NCBI GenBank assembly: GCA_027083115.1
Contig: JALWQN010000149.1
Span: 1-5,588, forward strand
Reading direction: 5' to 3'
Origin: Desulfurococcales archaeon
GTDB lineage: Archaea; Thermoproteota; Thermoprotei_A; Sulfolobales; NBVN01
DNA length: 5,588 nt
Position 1 is the stretch's first letter, and every line of letters starts with the position of its first letter. Shown here piece after piece: positions 3,983 through 5,588 of the stretch. The notes beneath the pieces were generated by a model. That model did not search any database. It saw only the letters and a list, made by a program, of their open reading frames with translations, and was not told the origin of the DNA. The position numbers and the translations under genes were made by a program.

Positions 3983-4898
3983 GGTATTAGTGGCTGCCCC
4001 AATACATCAAGAAGCCTTAAAGCTACTTAAGGAAGCCGGGTACGAAGTAATATATAAGGAATACCCTTCAGTGAATGAATTAAGGGACTTGGCGAAGGAT
4101 ATAGATGCCTTAATAGTTAGGAGCAAACCAAAGGTTCCTAAAGAAGTGATTGATGAGGCGAAAAAACTCAGAATTATTGCGAGGGCTGGCGTAGGCCTAG
4201 ATAACATAGATGTTGATGAAGCTAGGAAGGCAGGAATAACTGTAGTAAATGCTCCTGCGGCTCCCTCACGAAGCGTTGCTGAATTAGCAATTGGATTAAT
4301 GTTGGCTTTAATGAGAAAGATAGCCTACGCAGACCGAAAGATGAGGGATGGTGAGTGGGTAAAGAAAGAATGTGTAGGTTACGAACTAAGAGGAAAGGCC
4401 TTAGGAGTAATTGGTTTCGGGAGGATCGGTAGGGAAGTAGCTAGAATAGCAAGGTTTGGTTTAGGTATGAAGATCATTTACTATGATGTCTATAGGCCCC
4501 CTGAAGAGGAAGTCAGGATTCTTGGGGCCGAATACCGGCAACTTGATGACCTAATATCTGAGGCTGATGTTATAACTCTGCATGTACCCTTAGTTAAGGA
4601 GACCTACCACCTAATTAATGAAGATAGATTGAAGAGAATGAAGAGAACTGCAATACTAATAAATACGTCCAGGGGTGGTGTGGTCGATACTGAAGCCCTA
4701 ATTAAGGCATTAAAGGAAGGATGGATCTTAGGTGCTGGATTAGACGTTTATGAGGAAGAACCTCTTCCTAAGGGCCACCCCTTAACTAGGTTCGATAATG
4801 TTGTGCTGACCCCGCATATAGGAGCATCAACTAATGAAGCACAAGCGAGGGCTGGGGTTGAAGTCGCTCACAAAATCATAGATTTTTTCAGTAGGTAA
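3975..4898 (+). CDS. serA: D-3-phosphoglycerate dehydrogenase, short form without ACT domain
   Basis: The product would oxidise 3-phosphoglycerate to 3-phosphohydroxypyruvate with NAD+, the first step of the phosphorylated serine pathway. It has 307 residues and the D-2-hydroxyacid dehydrogenase layout. A split substrate-binding domain (1-95 and about 285-307) surrounds a Rossmann domain with GFGRIG at 147-152 and D171 at the end of the second strand, typical of NAD preference. Catalytic residues are R233 (NTSRGG), E262 (VYEEEP) and H281 (TPHIGAS). ARAGVGLDNID (69-79) is the substrate-loop signature of PGDH-like members. The chain ends right after the closing helix, so the regulatory ACT and intervening domains of long bacterial SerA are absent and serine feedback through them is not expected. 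ATG 3975 follows AGGGGTAGG. Other 2-hydroxyacid dehydrogenases such as glyoxylate reductase look similar, but the operon supports PGDH. Confidence 0.92.
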   Translation: MVKVLVAAPIHQEALKLLKEAGYEVIYKEYPSVNELRDLAKDIDALIVRSKPKVPKEVIDEAKKLRIIARAGVGLDNIDVDEARKAGITVVNAPAAPSRSVAELAIGLMLALMRKIAYADRKMRDGEWVKKECVGYELRGKALGVIGFGRIGREVARIARFGLGMKIIYYDVYRPPEEEVRILGAEYRQLDDLISEADVITLHVPLVKETYHLINEDRLKRMKRTAILINTSRGGVVDTEALIKALKEGWILGAGLDVYEEEPLPKGHPLTRFDNVVLTPHIGASTNEAQARAGVEVAHKIIDFFSR

Positions 4899-4906
4899 CT
4901 CCTCTT

Positions 4907-4915
4907 AGGGGTAGG
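4907..4915 (+). promoter_or_regulatory. Ribosome-binding element that fixes the TTG start of the serK-like gene
   Basis: AGGGGTAGG ends six bases before TTG 4922 and repeats exactly the element before serA. An in-frame stop at 4892-4894 excludes farther starts, and no ATG or GTG lies in frame between it and 4922. The pairing of this site with the TTG therefore decides the start. Confidence 0.55.
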
Positions 4916-4921
4916 TCTTTA

Positions 4922-5588
4922 TTGTCAATTCAAATCAAGATACCTAAGTATGACTTGCCGGTCAGGGAAATAACCCCAAAATACATAAGCATAGATAACC
5001 TCCTCCCTCATGAGGAGATCGTTACAGAAAGGCTTCTTTCTATGAAGAACTTAATTGAGGAGACCAAGGTTGTTGATATGCCCATAATTATTGCCCCCAT
5101 CCCTGAATCAAGCAAATACTTAATTGTTGACGGCCATCACAGATGGGCTGCACTTAAGGAGCTGGGAGCCAAGAAAGTTCCTTCAATTATCATCAATTAC
5201 TTCAATAAGTCAGTTAAAGTTTTTACATGGTATCCCGGACTCAGTAAAGATTACGTTAAGGCTTTAAGAGAGATTGAGAGATTAAGTATTGACTTATCTG
5301 GTTGCTCACTCAAGCCAGGAGAAATAAATGATGCTGTATTGAATAATAAAGCCTTTATTTTATTAACCAAAGACGGACGTTGCTATGAGATCTATGGGTT
5401 TATTGATGGCCAGAAGGCAGTTCTTAAGCTAATAGATAGGCTTAATGTTGAGGGCATTATTGATTTAGTTTGGTATGGCTTGCTTGAGGACGCCCTTAAG
5501 GGTTTAGGAAGTGGTGAGATTGACTTACTGTTTTTGAGGAGGGCATTAACTAAAGAAGAAATTATGAAGATCGTTAAGGGTGGTAAGG
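4922..5588 (+). CDS. serK: SerK-like free serine kinase (ParB/sulfiredoxin-like fold), 3' end missing
   Basis: The open frame runs from TTG 4922 to the right edge, giving 222 residues; the family is about 240-260, so only a short C-terminal piece is missing. It resembles the ADP-dependent free serine kinase of Thermococcus (SerK), which makes O-phosphoserine from serine in a ParB-like fold. Matching segments are KYDLP (9-13), LLPHEEIV (27-34) with the acidic residues expected near the active site, YLIVDGHHRWAALKELGAKK (66-85) with the nucleotide-binding DGHHR core, VFTWYP, LVWYGLLEDA, and GEIDLLFLRRALTKEEIM near the end. The first in-frame ATG (codon 41) would delete the N-terminal catalytic region, so the TTG start is well supported. 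It lies 23 nt behind serA on the same strand. The phosphoryl donor (ADP or ATP) and net direction cannot be read from sequence. ParB partition function is unlikely: there is no helix-turn-helix region and the context is metabolic. Confidence 0.85.
   Translation, partial: MSIQIKIPKYDLPVREITPKYISIDNLLPHEEIVTERLLSMKNLIEETKVVDMPIIIAPIPESSKYLIVDGHHRWAALKELGAKKVPSIIINYFNKSVKVFTWYPGLSKDYVKALREIERLSIDLSGCSLKPGEINDAVLNNKAFILLTKDGRCYEIYGFIDGQKAVLKLIDRLNVEGIIDLVWYGLLEDALKGLGSGEIDLLFLRRALTKEEIMKIVKGGK

Noticed and set aside
4007..4207. Minus-strand open frame inside serA
   Set aside because: It is antisense to conserved PGDH sequence and has no promoter or domain.
4922..5588. ParB chromosome-partition protein
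   Set aside because: The DGHHR core is shared with the ParB fold, but the protein lacks a helix-turn-helix and matches SerK along its length. It sits in a serine operon without a ParA gene.

Overview
The window looks like chromosome of a hyperthermophilic crenarchaeote (Thermoproteota); I cannot name the genus. Supporting signs are an AT-rich sequence with Arg encoded mostly by AGG/AGA, short leaders behind TATA-like boxes, a tRNA with a bulge-helix-bulge intron and encoded CCA, a compact box C/D guide RNA, and archaeal protein families (DUF711, ribbon-helix-helix regulators, an archaeal-type free serine kinase).

Layout. Positions 2-631 hold the 3' part of a DUF711 gene whose start lies off the left edge. 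An AT-rich gap with inverted and tandem degenerate repeats leads to a small ribbon-helix-helix (RHH) regulator (800-1060). A second gap holds a 14-bp palindrome and two possible TATA boxes before a MeaB/ArgK-type G3E GTPase (1167-2153) with unusual switch motifs. A split tRNA-Pro(UGG) gene follows (2189-2286, intron 2227-2247). Next is a box C/D sRNA (core 2418-2468) that appears in no protein-coding view of the region. It ends two bases before the stop codon of a convergent minus-strand RHH gene (2471-2659). The right half is a plus-strand serine/phosphoserine operon: a class V aminotransferase (2825-3982), D-3-phosphoglycerate dehydrogenase serA (3975-4898), and a SerK-like free serine kinase (TTG start at 4922, running off the right edge).

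How the genes work together. SerA would oxidise 3-phosphoglycerate to 3-phosphohydroxypyruvate, and the aminotransferase would most simply convert this to O-phosphoserine. SerK-family enzymes interconvert serine and O-phosphoserine with adenine nucleotides, so the three genes form a coherent module linking glycolytic carbon to serine, and to cysteine where O-phosphoserine is the sulfhydrylation substrate. The 8-nt overlap between the first two genes, the 23-nt gap before the third, and the same 9-base ribosome-binding element before serA and serK support one transcript.

The most rewarding unannotated item is the C/D sRNA, with the exact order C, 12 nt, D', 5 nt, C', 12 nt, D. Both C-type boxes differ from consensus only at position 5, where the kink-turn tolerates it. 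I found no mobile element, CRISPR array or integrase, and no gene-free stretch longer than 300 bases.
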